NCBI GenBank assembly: GCA_009773765.1
Contig: WTWZ01000025.1
Location: 1-34,139, forward strand
Source: Prolixibacteraceae bacterium
GTDB taxonomy: Bacteria; Bacteroidota; Bacteroidia; Bacteroidales; Prolixibacteraceae
DNA length: 34,139 bases
Direction: 5' to 3'
The notes below the pieces were generated by a model that ran no database searches, was not told where the DNA came from, and saw nothing but the letters and a program-made list of their open reading frames with translations. A program made the translations under genes and the position numbers. This document shows, piece after piece, positions 33,510 to 34,139 of this stretch (position 1 is its first letter; each line of letters begins with the position of its first letter).

Positions 33510-34139
33510 TTATTTACCACAACATTTTTTATACTTCAAGCCGCTGCCACACAGGCACGGGTCATTTCTGCCAATTTTATTTGAAACTGCCGGTTGTAAT
33601 GGTGGTTGAATGTCTCGCCCGGGTAGTTGATTAATTGTGTTTTTATCTTCCTTGAATCCGGCCCAGGTGGTTAATAATTCATCATATAACCCGAAAATGT
33701 TATGGATTTTATGCTTTGTATTATGTTTAAGCGGATTTCGAAAATACTCCTCAACATCTTCAAAACTGCCGTTAATGGATGTATCTACCAAATCTTTTTC
33801 GTGCAGTATTCTGATTAAAGGCAATAAATTTTTCAACCTGCAATCAATACAATCACCTACTGCAAGGCCAAGAAACTCGTAGTCAACAAAGTTTTTGTCT
33901 AAATCATCACTGGCATAAAAGCTAAAAACATCAACGTAAACTGCTTCAACTTCTTTCTTCTTTTCAGGATGGTGAAGGGCAATCTGGCACAAAGCCTCAG
34001 AAACTGCGCATTTGCTAAATGTATAAACAGAATGTTTCTTCAAAAAATCAGCCAAAAGCCGGATTTGACCAATCGCAAGTTCATAAATTGCCCGCCAAAC
34101 AGTTGAAGTAAGATGATCCCACAACCAAATTTCAAGAAA
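33510..34139 (-). CDS. DUF1186-family protein with C-terminal SEC-C motif (5' end outside window)
   Basis: At least 209 codons; the frame stays open to the right edge (a TTG at 34124 is only an internal codon), so the N-terminus is missing. The body is helical with a DUF1186-type pattern ([45 protein letters not shown]). The last 20 residues are the zinc-binding SEC-C motif, [18 protein letters not shown], also found at the end of SecA. Family function is not established. It is convergent with the FAH-family gene and has no visible partner here. Confidence 0.85.
   Translation of the reverse strand, partial: FLEIWLWDHLTSTVWRAIYELAIGQIRLLADFLKKHSVYTFSKCAVSEALCQIALHHPEKKKEVEAVYVDVFSFYASDDLDKNFVDYEFLGLAVGDCIDCRLKNLLPLIRILHEKDLVDTSINGSFEDVEEYFRNPLKHNTKHKIHNIFGLYDELLTTWAGFKEDKNTINQLPGRDIQPPLQPAVSNKIGRNDPCLCGSGLKYKKCCGK

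Overview
The window (34,139 bp, AT-rich) looks like chromosomal DNA of a Bacteroidota member. The evidence is a SusC/SusD pair, a fused GldF/GldG-type ABC protein, Bacteroidales-type FabI, -33 TTTG / -7 TAnnTTTG promoters and almost no Shine-Dalgarno signals. The Marinilabiliales/Prolixibacteraceae are my best guess at the order or family; that placement is inference. I saw no tRNA, rRNA, CRISPR array or transposase.

Layout. (1) 2-4276, minus: a 1424-residue hybrid sensor kinase. (2) 4628-8383, plus: a secreted two-repeat protein of unknown function, an AraC-type regulator, and two tandem paralogues with a TonB C-terminal-like domain. An 18-bp palindrome plus promoter module occurs with identical internal spacing before the first gene and before the second paralogue. 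(3) 8386-14275: a secreted PIG-L deacetylase divergent from a susC/susD pair, then a DUF2200 gene. (4) 14435-16097, minus: a secreted protein of unknown function and fabI. (5) 16546-17487: a bile acid:Na+ symporter-family transporter with a perfect inverted repeat just before its start and a strong terminator after it. (6) 17529-21565: a methionine locus made of a textbook promoter, a 36-codon leader ORF ending in Met-Cys-Met...Cys, an aspartokinase-like protein with altered catalytic motifs, metY and metA. Three REP-like palindromes are scattered through it. MetA carries Glu111, which predicts acetyl-CoA use and fits the neighbouring O-acetylhomoserine sulfhydrylase. (7) 21658-27638: elbB, a TatD-family hydrolase, the GldF-GldG fusion, dnaN and a DnaQ-like exonuclease with an ExoX-type C-terminus. 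(8) 27741-32485: five overlapping genes read as one operon, encoding a multi-pass membrane histidine kinase, a stand-alone receiver, a receiver-kinase fusion, a LytTR response regulator and a PhcB-like SAM methyltransferase. (9) 32602-34139: an FAH-family hydrolase and a 5'-truncated DUF1186/SEC-C protein.

The most interesting region is (8). Its parts match those of the Ralstonia phcBSRQ quorum-sensing operon (methyltransferase, sensor kinase, receiver-kinase, response regulator), but with a LytTR output and in a Bacteroidota setting, so it may be a cell-cell signalling system. Next are the putative leader-peptide control of the methionine locus with its degenerate aspartokinase, and the shared palindrome/promoter module in region (2).
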